A stretch of 64,000 nucleotides of DNA from Plantago major. Lineage: Eukaryota; Streptophyta; Magnoliopsida; Lamiales; Plantaginaceae. Numbering within the stretch: position 1 is the stretch's first letter; each line of letters begins with the position of its first letter. This document shows, piece after piece, positions 36,104 to 47,929 of this stretch. Below the pieces are notes generated by a model. The model saw only the letters and a program-made list of their open reading frames with translations, was not told where the DNA came from and did no database searches. The DNA lies in the NCBI GenBank assembly GCA_026545765.1, contig CM048839.1, forward strand, positions 87,372,414 to 87,436,413. Direction: 5' to 3'. Both the position numbers and the translations under genes were made by a program.

Positions 36104-38261
36104 TCTGTGTTAGCAAGTGAGTATTTCTCCAGAAATCTAAACTTTTTGTTTGAAAGTAATCCTTCTATGTACTTCAATGCAGCTTGTTCCCTCCCCATTA
36201 GTCATCTTGCATATGCTGATGATTGCATTGTGTTTTGTAATGGTCAAAAGGCAGGTTTATCAAAACTTTTGAAGTTTTTCAAACATTATGAAGCAGTTTC
36301 TGGTTAGAAAATAAATGAGTGCAAAAGTAACCTGTTTTGTGGAAAAAGAGCTAATAGTATTACTTTACAAGGGCTAACTGGTTTCATGTATGCTCCCCTC
36401 CCCTTTACTTATATGGGGGCCCCTATTTCTAAAGGAAATATAAAGGCATATCTTTTTGGGCCTCTCTTTGATAAAATAAGAAAAGAGTTTTCAGGGTGGA
36501 ATCTCAACAAGTTATCTCAAGGAGGTAGGTTGGTACTTATAAAGAGCGTCCTTAGCTCTGTGCCTTTATACTTGTTACAAGTTCTTAACCCTCCTATCTC
36601 TATGATTAAAAGACAGTGGAGTCTTTGATGGCTAATTTTCTTTGGGGCACTTCTGGGGACTCAAAAAAAATTAATTGGACTAAAGGGTTGTCTGTGGCTA
36701 AACCTATCTCTGAAGGGGGTGTAGGGATTAGATGTATCAAAGATATGAGCCTTGCTTTTGATGCTAAGCTGTGGGTCAACATTAGGGTTCAGTCTTCTCT
36801 TTGGACTAAGTTCCTCTTCTCTAAGTATTGTAAGTCAGCTCACCCTGCTTCTGTCCTATCTACACCTGCAGACTCTCGTACTTGGAAGAGATTGATTCTC
36901 ATTAGGTCTTTGACTCAACCTTCTTTGTTCTGGCTAATAGGGCCTGGTAACATCTCTTTCTGGTGGGACATCTGCTCCCCTCTAGGTGCTTTAGGGTTGT
37001 CAGCTAGAGATCGTTCCCTTTGCTCTGGTACTGTTGCTGACTATAGAACCCCCTCTGGTTGGGATTGGGTTAAGATAGAGGCTAATTTAGACTCTCTTGT
37101 AGCTTCCAGGCTTTTAGAGTTCTCTGGTTATGATATTCCCTCTGATACTCCAATCTGGAAGTTATCTTCTAATGGGGTTTTCTCTGTGTCTTCTTCTTGG
37201 AATGATTTAAGAATTTCTCAGGTTCCTTCTGTAAACTTTAGCATCTTCTGTAATAAAAGAATCCCTCCTACCTTGATCCATTTTTTGGTGGAAAACTCTT
37301 AGAGGATGGCTTCCTGTAGAAGCAACCCTAAGGGAGAAAGGCATGATTCTGGCTTCTAAATGCCAGTGTTGTAACTCTTTGTAAACTTTGCACGATGTGA
37401 TTTTGGATAATAAGGAAGCAAAGAAAGTTTGGGATCATTTCAATGCCATTTTTCAGGTTAATTGTTCTGATCTGGGTGACATCCAGGCAAGAGTAAGAAC
37501 TTGGAATCATTCTTCTGATTTTGTCAAGAAAGGCCATGTGAGGGTGTTTATTCCTATCATCATAGGCTAGATTTTGTGGTTGCCAAGAAATAAGGCCAAG
37601 TATGATGGTATCATTATAAAAGCAGAATCTGTGATTTTAAAAGTAACAAATCTAGTCTTTCTGACCCATAAAGCTAGTCCTCATGACAAAGCATTGTGGA
37701 AAGGAGACTTGAGAGTTGCTAAGCTCTGGAACATATGTTTTACCCCTCCTGTTTTGAAAAGAACTAAAATCATTTACTGGGAACCACCTATCAGTGGTGT
37801 GTTTAAAGTCAACACGGATGGGGCAATTAAAGCCTCATCTTCCATGGCTTCTTGTGGAGGAATAATCAAGGATCATATTGGAAGAATTTTCTTAGCTTAC
37901 CAAGCCTTTTAAGGCAATGCCTCTATCTTGGAAGCTGAGTTGCATGGCATTTTGCTAAGTTTATCCTACTGCAAAGACTATGAGCTGAATGATCTAGTTA
38001 TAGAATCAGACTCCATGATTGCTATAAACCTGATCAAGAAAAGAAGTTTGGTTTGTAATTGAAAAGTATGCAGCATTTTAAGCAAGATTTTTGCTTTGGA
38101 TAGTGAGCTGAATGTGACCTATTGCCACAAGTCTAGAGAAGCCAACTCTGCAGCTGACTGGTTGGCAACCAACTCTTTAGAACACCAAGCCACAAATTCC
38201 TTTGCTCCTTCAGAATGTTCTATCCCCTCAGAAAGATAGCCTTTTTAGACAAAAACCATAC
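36104..38261 (+). pseudogene. LINE ORF2, 3' part: RT catalytic box, zf-RVT and RNase H, broken
   Basis: Resumes directly after the CACTA target duplication. The RT catalytic YADDCIVF box is near 36215-36240, followed by YMGAPIS and LSQGGRLVLIKSVLSS, typical of the RT thumb. The zf-RVT region comes next (36640-37400), with GPGNISFWWD, and WKLSSNGVFSVSSSW close to the zinc part. A plant-type RNase H (RVT_3) occupies about 37800-38200. All four acidic positions are visible: VNTDGA, EAELHG, IESDSM and REANSAAD. In-frame stops near 36306, 37300 and 37912 and frame changes show that it is inactive. L1 lineages with such an RNase H are known in plants. Confidence 0.9.
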
Positions 38262-38899
38262 TGTAACGCCCCGAAAATTACACTAATTTTTTTAAAACGA
38301 CAAGGGCGTTAAATCAATAACGAAGAGACAATCTAAAAACTCTAAGAAGCTAAATTTCTAACAGAAAACTTGCAAATAACACTATTTTCAAAAGCAGCGG
38401 CTAAAATTTTACAAAATCCCAAGTAAGTCCCCACTCTCTCTCTAGTTGCTGAACGTCTACCCGACTCGGTACTCCAACTTTCTCGAAATCTACAAAGAAG
38501 GAAAACGAAAGAGTGTGAGACAAAAATCTCAGTGGTGTTCGTGTGTAACAATGACAATTAACATATTAATAGGAAAATCATATCGTAAATCCAAAAATAC
38601 AATCATATCGAATATAACAATCAATCACAACGAATGCAATCAATCGTTCGTTGGTGCAGACTCCTTATAACCCCAATCCGAGCCCTTATCTCTCCACTCA
38701 ATCAATCAATACCCGCCATGGTACGGGGTGAAACACTACTACTCCCAAGACCTCGGCAACTTCTGCCTCGCGTCAAGGGAAAGTAAGCAAAGGAACTTTA
38801 TGAATAACTCGACAGACACAACTGCCCAAGCTATCCACTCGGAAACCTCCACCACAATTGCGCACATATCGGTCGTTAGGCAAATCAATCAATCAAATC

Positions 38900-39001
<102 letters not shown>

Positions 39002-39098
39002 GAATCGATCTTTCGTGATGAAAACGGATTTTAGTTTAAGCATGTGAAAGTAGCTTCGATGCAATTTTTGAAAGAGCATGAGTTAGAAATTACTTTGA

Positions 39099-39101
<3 letters not shown>

Positions 39102-39175
<74 letters not shown>
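39102..39175. repeat. AT microsatellite, second tract
   Basis: AT dinucleotides with one phase slip near 39131, inside the same solo LTR. Confidence 0.97.
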
Positions 39176-39178
<3 letters not shown>

Positions 39179-40804
39179 AAACAAATGTACTTCCTTGATT
39201 TTCGGAATCGGTTTTAAGAACACTCACCTCAGATGGCCTCGTAAACTTAGCAAAACTACAAATCCTGATAAAAGGTGGCACTACTTAACACTTAAGCAAA
39301 AATAACTTAACGATACCTTTTAACCCCCACAAAGGAGCATAAACAATCAGAATCAACTAGGCATATAATTACTTAACAAATTAGCAATTTTTATCAATAA
39401 CTATTATATAAGTTTACGGTGTCACGCAAAACAGCAATAGCATAAAGTATAAACTAAAGCATAAAAACTTACTCTTTAACAAAACTAACAATTCCAAACC
39501 ACACAGTAGCATCATATGAGCGTGGACAACAAAGTAGTACTGGTACCAAATTCAACTCAACACCCTAATAAAAACATGGCCATTAAAAGCGCAATTAGAT
39601 GGTGTCCAAGAGAACGAGCATTCTGGGTATTACAATCTGCTAGTACTAGTTGGCACAGATTTACGATGATAAGGCTCAACTAGACACCCGATATATACTT
39701 GCGTCAGTTTAAAAGCAGTACAAGTACCATGTGAAAAGATAATAATAAATAATCAGGTGCAATACATCCATTTCAAGAGGAATTATGGAGGTAAAATCAC
39801 TCTGATGAGATTCACCTAAGCGAACTCTTTAATTATAGGAGACAAAGAACAAGCGACAAATACCACCAATTAATTGAGACCAATTAGGCCGAACTTATCG
39901 AGAACTAAGTTCGACTAACCAACACACACCCAGACGGAGCGGGAGAGGAAAAGAAGAAAAGGAACCGAGACAACTGGCGGACTCCAATTCGAACACACAA
40001 TCACCACATCTCGACTGACAAATACACAAAAAACATGAGGACACAATAATTCGATTCAAACACGAATTAAACACAGCAAACACAAACCAATGTGAAGCGA
40101 TCACGGCGATCTGAGCGGAGAAGAATAGACCGTGAACTCAACTCAAGCGAAGCGGGGCATTCGCGAATTAGTACACGAGCAAGTGCGGAAATCGAGCAGA
40201 ACATCTCAAAAGTTAAAGGGAGGAATTCAATTCAATTCAAGCAAGAATCTGAACACAATTACCCACCTGGTGAATCGTAAAGAAGAAAATGCTTACGAAA
40301 GCGAATCGAGGCGAATCAAAGCCCTCAATCCTAGTAATTGATTCTCTGAAGAACACACCAACAATGTTTACGGAGTTAGGAAGGGAATCGAATCGAGGAG
40401 AAAGATAGAAATCGATCGAGAAACTTATCGGCGAATTCGAAGCGGAGTTAGGAGCGAGCGATGAAATGAAATTTGGTGATTGAGGATTCAATTTTGGATG
40501 CAAGGTCGAAATCAGTTTGTGATTACCTGAGACTTGGAAAGACGTAGATATAGGAAACGGTTTGGATGGAATCGAGAGGAACAAGAAGCAGATGGCGAGA
40601 TGAAGAAGGAAGAAGACGTAGTCAGTTACATCAAGGTTAGGGGTACAATTGGAATGAACTAAAAGACTTTTCCAAACAAACTTGGACTCTAAAACAAGGA
40701 TAATTAATTAATTACTCAATAATTAAGTATTATTGATAATTAACTAAATACTAAACAAGGTAATTAAAATGAGGAAGGATGAAAATCTCGGGTTTTACAC
40801 ATAC

Positions 40805-41143
40805 ACCCTACCTGAGAATCAGACACCCACCTCATGTTTAATGCTATCCTTCAGACTTCCTCCTCCTTCTTGCTTGGTAAAGCCTTTTTGCCCCTCTCCT
40901 TTTCTTCACCCTCACTATCCTTTTATTGTGTACTCTATCAGCATGGTAAGGTGGTCTCATCTAGTGATAATTTTATGTGATGGATTTATATTTAGTTTGT
41001 TTATGTCATAAAAAGTCGAAACTGCTATGAAAAAAAGAGAAAGACTAGCAGAAGAAAAAAAAGACAAGAAAAGAAAAAAAGAAAAAAGAAAAAAAAGAAT
41101 ATGAAAGAAAAAGAAAAAAAGAGATTAAAAAAGAAAGAAAGAA
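40805..41143 (+). other. LINE 3' untranslated segment
   Basis: Continues the 24508-44334 LINE after the solo LTR. It has no credible coding similarity. Its right part (41025-41143) is an A/G-rich run of imperfect 'aaagaaa' repeats. Confidence 0.6.
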
Positions 41144-42323
41144 GGGCTTTTCTATTTTCAGGTCGGCTTCGTACCAACCTGAACACAGGTCTTCGTTAGA
41201 TGAATGACATGTGGCACTTAATTCAATCTGATCCATTCGTTTTAGCTCGAAGTCAATTTATATATAATTTTGGGTACGACTAATTATAAATTATGTTTTT
41301 AATACTTAAAAATATCCAGAAAATATAAGTTGACTATAATGCCCATATGATGCAATTATTTTATTTTGAAACAAATATATAATAAATAATTACAATTTTG
41401 TAATATTACAGATATAACCTTAATGAATGACAAACAAAATCTATAATTAATACAAATCCACCATTAAATAAAAATTCAAGCTCATCAATGTTGTTCAAGA
41501 CAATTAGAGCTGAAGAATCCTAATTCACCATCTTATTCTTATCGACCTTTCATTCTTCTTTCCATGGCTAAATTCGTGAATGCCTTTCCCGGCTCTCTTC
41601 TTTAACAAGGTCTAATCCGAGCTCGATTATTCCATCAATCAATCCCAAATTTGACAGAACCACCATTTCCTTTCATTGAAGAACGACTTGGACCTCTCAA
41701 GCTAGCCATTTTTTATGCATGATACGTGGGAATTTGGGATGCAAAACCTGATAGCAAGGAGAAGTTATGCTTGTATGGGTTTTAATGTAACTATAACCAG
41801 TATCCTACACTTCATCACCTCGTCAACAAAAGAGAAGAATTCTTCAAGGACCCATTACCAAATCACACCATCTAGAAACTGATAGTTACTATTAAAATAA
41901 ACTAAAACGCAGTAAAGCTCAAGAATAAATACCTTACCTGTCGACGGAAGTAATCGGAGGGCTAAATTGTGAAAAATGCAGTTCTTGATTGGTAAAATTG
42001 GAGAAAGGGATGTTCGATTGGATAAAGTAGCAGCCGGAGAGGCTAGATGTGTGACGGCCGGCGTAACTGATAGATGAGAATACGATGAATGGCGATGGAG
42101 GACCATCTGGATTCAATTTTCTAGAAGGGTAGAGTTGAAATGGTTTATTGTGAAATTCACTTTATTAGTTTTGATTAAATTTGGAGGGGTATAATTGTAC
42201 ATTCATATTTTACTATTAAAATATAATTAATGTAACGTAATTTATAAGATCGTACTTGACGATTATCTAACGGAAGACCTATAATCAGGTCGGTACGAAG
42301 CCGACCTAAGAATAGACAAGTCT
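41144..42323. mobile_element. MULE-like (Mutator) non-autonomous element
   Basis: About 1.18 kb with inverted ends. AGGTCGGCTTCGTACC at 41160 is matched in reverse at 42291-42306, and the similarity spans 60 bp or more on each side (left 41145-41205, right about 42260-42322). The flanks AAGAAAGAA and AAGAAAGAT could be a 9-bp duplication, but they are low complexity. The inside has no transposase. The stretch 41500-41760 is less AT-rich and could be captured host sequence, which I do not recognise. Confidence 0.65.
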
Positions 42324-43013
42324 AAGAAAGATTCAAGCAAGTTATCTTCTGTCTAGTTTATGGTAATTGGGGATTCTCCCTAGTAACCTGGAGCTGGAAC
42401 CATTTGGTATTATCTTATGCAGAAGAAATCAGAATTCCTTACAATGGAGGAATTCCCAAGCTGTCACCTATCCTAGCAAAGAATCAGCACTCCTGTAGTT
42501 ACAACATCTTTTGGAATCAAGGTAATCAGGAAGAAAAGAAGGTCCAAGCTCCTCCTTGTAGGTATCTTGGCTTTAACCTGTGGACTCTCTGTTTCTGGTA
42601 TATCTGTTCTAACTGTTTAGTTATTTGGGATAATGATGATAATACTTATGAGATTATGAGTCCTATTTGGTGTAAAGTTGCTAGAGCATCAGTGTTTGAT
42701 CTGTATTCAAGTGAAAGAACCAGTTGGTGCTGTATGTTTTTGAGTGAAAAAATCCTATCACTTTGGCTACAAAAAATTTTTTGAATGTGGCAAGCCTTCA
42801 GTGAAAAAAAAAAAGCAGCTGAAGAAAAAAAGGATTCAAAGTGCTTACTGGATAAAAAAAAATCAAAAAAAAGAAGAGGAAAAAGATCCAGAAAAAAAAA
42901 AAGAAAAGAATAAAAGTATAAAAAGAGAGAAAAAAGTCAGGTTTTTGTTTTGTGAGTTGACAGTTAGTTCTTGTTTTGGTTAATTTTCTTAGTAGAATAG
43001 TTAGTGTGTTTTA
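42324..43013 (+). other. LINE 3' untranslated segment with A-rich tracts
   Basis: Assigned to the LINE because it lies inside the 17-bp target duplication. There is no LINE domain. From 42805 to 42935 it is almost pure A/G, and the short Lys-rich frame read from it is a composition effect. Confidence 0.55.
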
Positions 43014-43685
43014 GGCTGTCTCCAGCGGAGTCCCAACAAGTCCAGGGTTTGAAGTGACCCTAAGCCTTTTTATTTTTTATTTTGTTTTTTCTTTTCTTTA
43101 TCTTGTTTCTTTATTTAGATTTGTTTTTATTTTCTCTTTTTGTTTTTTTTATTTCTATTCCTTTTGTATTTTTATCTTTTTTATTATTTTTCATTTTTCT
43201 TGAATATTTCTATATGATAATAATTATATGTAGCAATAGAAATATACTTATACATTACTTCTAAAATTTAAATTACATATTTAAATCACACTTGTAAAAT
43301 GTAGTATTTTAATTGTTGTAATTTTCATTTTCAATTATTTTAATTTTCAATTTCAAGTATTGTAATTTTCAATTTTAAGTATTGTAGTTTTTTTTAAGTA
43401 ATGTAATTTTTATTTTCAAGTAATGTATTTTAAAAAAATTAATGTGATTTTGTTATAATTAATTAACTACATTTAAAATAAAGTCAAGAATAAAGTTTAA
43501 AAGAAAATGAGAAAAGAAAATGAAATGAATAATTAAGTTTGAAAGAAATGTTAAAAGAAAATAGATTTTGAGCCTCACTGTTGGAGTAGAGAATTGTGAA
43601 GAGTTGCAAAGTGAGTTGCAGTGAGTGGAATGCTGACGTGGCGGAGAGAGTGGATTGCAGAGAGTTACAAGTGCTGGAGATGGCC
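43014..43685. mobile_element. Tourist-like (PIF/Harbinger) MITE
   Basis: 672 bp starting GGCTGTCTCCAGCGGAGTCC. The other end reads GGCCATCTCCAGCACTTGTA inwards. It is flanked by TTA on both sides (43011-43013 and 43686-43688). The 'GG-C-x-x-TCTCCA' end and the TTA/TAA duplication are typical of PIF/Harbinger MITEs. The inside is T/A-rich and non-coding. Confidence 0.85.
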
Positions 43686-44334
43686 TTATGGTTGGTATGT
43701 TTTGGGTAAAGCAGGTAGTTTGTGTTTGGAAAGATGTTTGAGTAGTTTAGGCGCCTTTTCTATCTCCTTTTGGTCCAGGTGGTCTGTAAAGTATAGTGGT
43801 ATTAGTATAAGTCTCCGTTTATCTGTTATGCTAAAAGTTCTTGATTTTTATCAAAACTTGGGCCTGTATAAGCAGCAAGGAACTAGAATACTAAGCCCAG
43901 CTTTTATTGGAAAGAAGAATAGTAGCAGGCAGGTCACTAGAATCCATCAGTATACCAAGAAGATTGATTAGAAGATTGCAATGAAAGAAAAGAAGTTCAT
44001 GAGTGAGAGGCGACAAGAAGATTACCATTGTGAGATTCTCATCATCCCCACATCCTTTAGATGCAGCATGGCACTTAAATCCGCAAGAAAGAGACTGGAC
44101 AAGAGACATTTTGGAAGCTATTGGCGAGAGAGGATCATGCAAGTTTGAAGGTTTTATATTAGTAGTAATTTTAATATTTTTTATATTAGTAGTAATTTTA
44201 ATATTTGTAGCATATGTAATTCATGTTTCAGACTTTGGTAGTAGCTTTAGATTCAAGTTGTATTCGGGGTCTCATGAACCTCCGTCAACCTTTATTATTT
44301 TATTATGAATAAAGTAGAAAAATGCTCAAAAAAA
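43686..44334 (+). other. LINE 3' end with polyadenylation signal and A-rich tail
   Basis: Last part of the LINE, continuing from 43013. AATAAA at 44308-44313 precedes the A run at 44328-44335, and the second copy of the 17-bp target duplication follows at once. Confidence 0.75.
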
Positions 44335-44569
44335 ATGTGTAGGAGAATTTTCAACTTTTTTATAAAATATGAAGTTATACGGTATATATAAAAATAAGAG
44401 AAATGTGAGTTCTCCGAAACAAAGGAAATAATTGTAATGATGTGTCAAGTCCTTTTGTTCCTGCCAAGTATTATGAAGTTGTTCACAAAACTCTAAAGCT
44501 TTGTTATCTTCGTCTGCAAACTCATTCAGTTCAGTTCAAATCCATTCAGTTCTACTTAGTTATATTTTA

Positions 44570-44814
44570 CATAAAGTCTCATAAGAAACCGTTTTTAGAT
44601 AACTTATCTAAAGACGCCTTATGTTATCAATAAAATCATACATGATATTAATCAAAACGTCTATGTTGCTAATGAATTAAGTCTTGTTGTAATATGAAAA
44701 AACACATATGTTGAGAACATAGATGTTTTGATTAGTAACATCGATGATTTTCTTGACAATCTAGGTCCGTCTCAAGATAAATTATCTAGAGACCGTCTCT
44801 CATGAGACTTACTC
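44570..44814. mobile_element. MITE with 9-bp TSD (Mutator type)
   Basis: 245 bp with inverted ends about 50 bp long, containing AAGTCTCATAAGAAACCG at the left and the matching AAGTCTCATGAGAGACGG read from the right. A perfect 9-bp duplication TATATTTTA lies at 44561-44569 and 44815-44823. The length of the duplication fits Mutator-type MITEs. Confidence 0.8.
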
Positions 44815-44823
44815 TATATTTTA

Positions 44824-45267
44824 TACTATAATTGATTCGATTGATTCAATTCCATTCGGTTTAGTTCGATTCGGTTCATACATTACATTACATTCAGATG
44901 AAGAGAATAGAGCGTAACTAAATTTAGGAGTCCTAAATTTTTTCTTCTCAAAACACTACATGTGATAAAGATTTATTATATTAAAAAAGGAATTTGTGAT
45001 TAAAAAAGAGAAAACATTCAAAAATAATAAATAAAAAGGAGAAACTTACGCCAATGGGATTTGAACCCTGCACATTCTACTTAAACCGTGACACGTGTAC
45101 ACACCATATTTAAATTGAATAAGTTGGATGAACGGATGAGATTTAAATTGAATTACAAACTTAGTGCCACTTTGTGAATTATTATACTACTTTGAATTTA
45201 TCATCCTTATATTTTTTACATAGTTTATGCCTTTATGGGCCACATATTTTACTCTTCAAAAAAATTA
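44824..45267. other. AT-rich intergenic DNA
   Basis: I see no gene, repeat or RNA here, apart from TTCGATTCGGTT-like short repeats near 44830-44880. Confidence 0.6.
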
Positions 45268-45276
45268 TATACACTC

Positions 45277-46247
45277 TCGGGTAAAATTCAAAAAGTATAC
45301 TTCATGTTGTACCATGTACAAAAAGGTCCAATTTGTGTACCATATACAAAAAGGGTACTAAATGTTGACATTGTCCAATTTGTATACTTTATGTTGTACC
45401 ATGTACATAAAGGGTACTCAATATTGACACTAATCCAATTTGTGACCATTAAATTCACCGTACGTTCAATTTGTGTACTCCGGTCAATTTTTCACCTGAT
45501 TTATATGTGTCATAAAAACTAAGGACAAACTTGCATGACACGTGTCATCACCATAATTAATTTGGTGAATGATTTTTTTAAAAAATTATAAAATTAAAAA
45601 GAAAAGGAAAAATATAAAATATCACTGGACTCGTGTCTTAATCTTGTAAATGTTGAGAAAATAAGAAAAAACTAAGAATAGGGAAAAATTAAATGCAATC
45701 ATATCCCTAATTTCACAGTTAGATGTACAATCAAAACAACAAAATTTCCATAAAATCAGAAAAGCGGCTGGGGGATCTGAAATTAAATAAAGAATTATAA
45801 TTCATTGCAATATCAATTTTGCAAATTCTTCATGATTCAGATTTAGGGTTCTTACAAGTTTATGAAAATGGGCATAATAAATTATTATTTCTCATCTTAA
45901 TTCTCCAATTGACACGTGTCTGTTGAAAATTTTCATTTATATATAGTATTTTTTTAAAATTTTAAATATTTTTTTAAAAAATATTTACCAAATTAATTTT
46001 GGTGATGACACGTGTCCAACGTCTGGATTCTCCGACGTTTTTAGATCACACATACAAATCGGGTGCAAAAATTGATCGGAGTATACAAATTAAACGTATG
46101 TTAATTTAATGGTTACAAATTGGACGTTGACAATATATATAGTACCATTTTTGTACATGATACAGTGTAAAATATACAAATTGGACGGCGTCAATGTTTA
46201 GTACCATTTCTGTACATAGTACAATATAAAGTATACTTTTTGGATTT
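45277..46247. mobile_element. Long-TIR foldback element (Mutator-like, non-autonomous)
   Basis: 971 bp in which the left arm (about 45280-45600) and the right arm (about 45930-46247) are inverted copies of each other for roughly 320 bp. Both start with a CAAAAAGTATACTT block and share GTACCAT...TGTAC and TCCAATTTGT sub-repeats and ACACGTGTCATCACC. A 9-bp duplication TATACACTC flanks it (45268-45276, 46248-46256). It has no coding capacity. Confidence 0.82.
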
Positions 46248-46256
46248 TATACACTC

Positions 46257-46770
46257 CCTATCTCTTACAATTTTTTTAATGAGTCCTCAAGTATATCATT
46301 AATTTTTATTGGTCATAGTATTTTAAGATTTCTAAAGTTTTAACATTTTATCACTTTTATTATTTATTTTACCTCAAATTTGAATTTAGAGAATTTTTTA
46401 AGAATACTACAACTATGACTTAATTCTTGCAACGGTGCTTCTTTGCCTACTATGTGATGTCTTTGCGTACGCTTGTGCACATTTTACGCCAAACAAAAAG
46501 AAAAAACACTAAATTCCAAATTTTATTTTTCATTATCTTCACATAATTTACTTTTAAGAATTTCTCATCCATATTAAAAGGTAACCGCAACACCAAATCC
46601 ATTGAATTTTGATCAATTCAATTGACTTTGACCAATTATAAAGAAGAAAAATAACATTATTTAATTATGTGGCCATATTTCATGTATTAATACTTTAAAA
46701 AAGATTACAGTTTTTTTTTTTTTTTTTTTTGACGTACGACCGTATGGGTGCACAAGTATACTAGTAACAC
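46257..46770. other. AT-rich intergenic DNA
   Basis: No recognisable gene. It has a T run of about 22 bases at 46710-46731. Confidence 0.6.
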
Positions 46771-46774
46771 AATC

Positions 46775-47005
46775 TGCAGAGAGACCGTCTTTAAAATAAC
46801 TTATCACGGAACTATGGTGTCATGTAAATCATCCAATGTTATTAATTAAAACGTCTATATAGTTAACAAATTTTTTTTTTTTTTTGTATATTTGAGAAAA
46901 CCATCTTTTTTTTTTTTGAGAAAAACAATTTTGACATTGATAATTTTCCCGACGACATGGTCCGTCTCTAAATAAGTTATCTAAACACCGTCTCGAAACA
47001 AACCC
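46775..47005. mobile_element. Diverged MITE related to the one at 44570
   Basis: Inverted ends contain GAGACCGTCTTTAAAATAAC at the left and GAGACGGTGTTTAGATAACT read from the right, like the 44570 element. The interior also shares the 'ATTAAAACGTCTATAT' stretch. The borders are approximate, and I found no clean duplication. Confidence 0.6.
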
Positions 47006-47929
47006 AATTTAACTACTCAACACTACGGACTTGGTAACCCAAGCCAAAAGAAGACAAAACAAAACCTATAGTTTCATATTAGTGTCCTGGACCGGACACA
47101 TTTTATCAAACACTTTGTGTGCTTGTCGCACGTTTCATGGCCATATTCTATATTTACCATCTCTTTCGAACAATTTCTAGTATGGGGCACAAGAAACATC
47201 GAACACAAATCGGCATCAGAACTTAAATGAAGCAGATCAGATATATATGGCGATCGTGGTTAACTAGTGACATCACGAAACAACAGGATCTTTAGAGGTT
47301 GAAGGACAGAAACAGAGATTTTGTGCTCTTTCAATAAGGGATATTCAGATACTAGATAGGGTTGTTTACTTTAGTTCCATCACCAGGCACACTTCCAAGC
47401 ACTATCCAGGATTATCAGCTGCCAAACGCTCATGCATCATTCTAACCGAACAAGTCAACAAATAAAATCCACATACAGAACTAATGAAGAAACTAAAGTG
47501 AGCACAGCCTAAACAATGACAAAGGAAGAAAATTCGGAGAATTAGTATTAAAGCTAAGAATTAAGAAGAAAATCTCAAACTCACAGCCTTTCACAGAAAG
47601 GCTGTGGATTAACTCGAGAAAGAGCATGTAGTACTTTGAGGCACTGCCTACTAAAACTCAACATAATATAAGCCAACTTAAGCCTCGAAAACGGTCATAC
47701 ACAGCAACCATAACTTATGGTTCACAAGTATTCGACGCGGGTGAACTAGACCAGCCAAGATGCAGAAGGAAGAAAATAAAAAGAAAAGAAAAGAAAAGGC
47801 TAAAGACATAGATGCCACAAAGTAAACCCCAGAAGTACCAGTATCTATGCATGTACGTATATATATAATATATATATAGAGGTGATGTTATCAGCCAGAA
47901 GAGCTCAAAAGAGAAACTCAGCAGCTGGT
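47006..47929 (-). other. Downstream region of the CID-like gene, probably including its 3' UTR
   Basis: No coding frame. It lies downstream of the stop codon at 47930-47932. The composition is less AT-rich than the transposon-filled flank. A perfect 11-bp hairpin is at 47582-47606. No canonical AATAAA is seen on the minus strand here, so the poly(A) site is not placed. Confidence 0.45.
47582..47606 (-). other. Perfect 11-bp stem hairpin downstream of the CID-like gene
   Basis: CACAGCCTTTC, loop ACA, GAAAGGCTGTG. It is GC-richer than its surroundings. Confidence 0.7.

Noticed and set aside
41144-42323. hAT or PIF assignment of this inverted-repeat element
   Set aside because: The ends lack the short hAT type TIR and there is no TWA duplication. 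A 9-bp near-match fits Mutator better, although the flanks are low complexity.
42744-42983. Lys-rich 79-residue reading frame
   Set aside because: It comes from an A/G-rich low-complexity tract in the LINE 3' part and has no domain.
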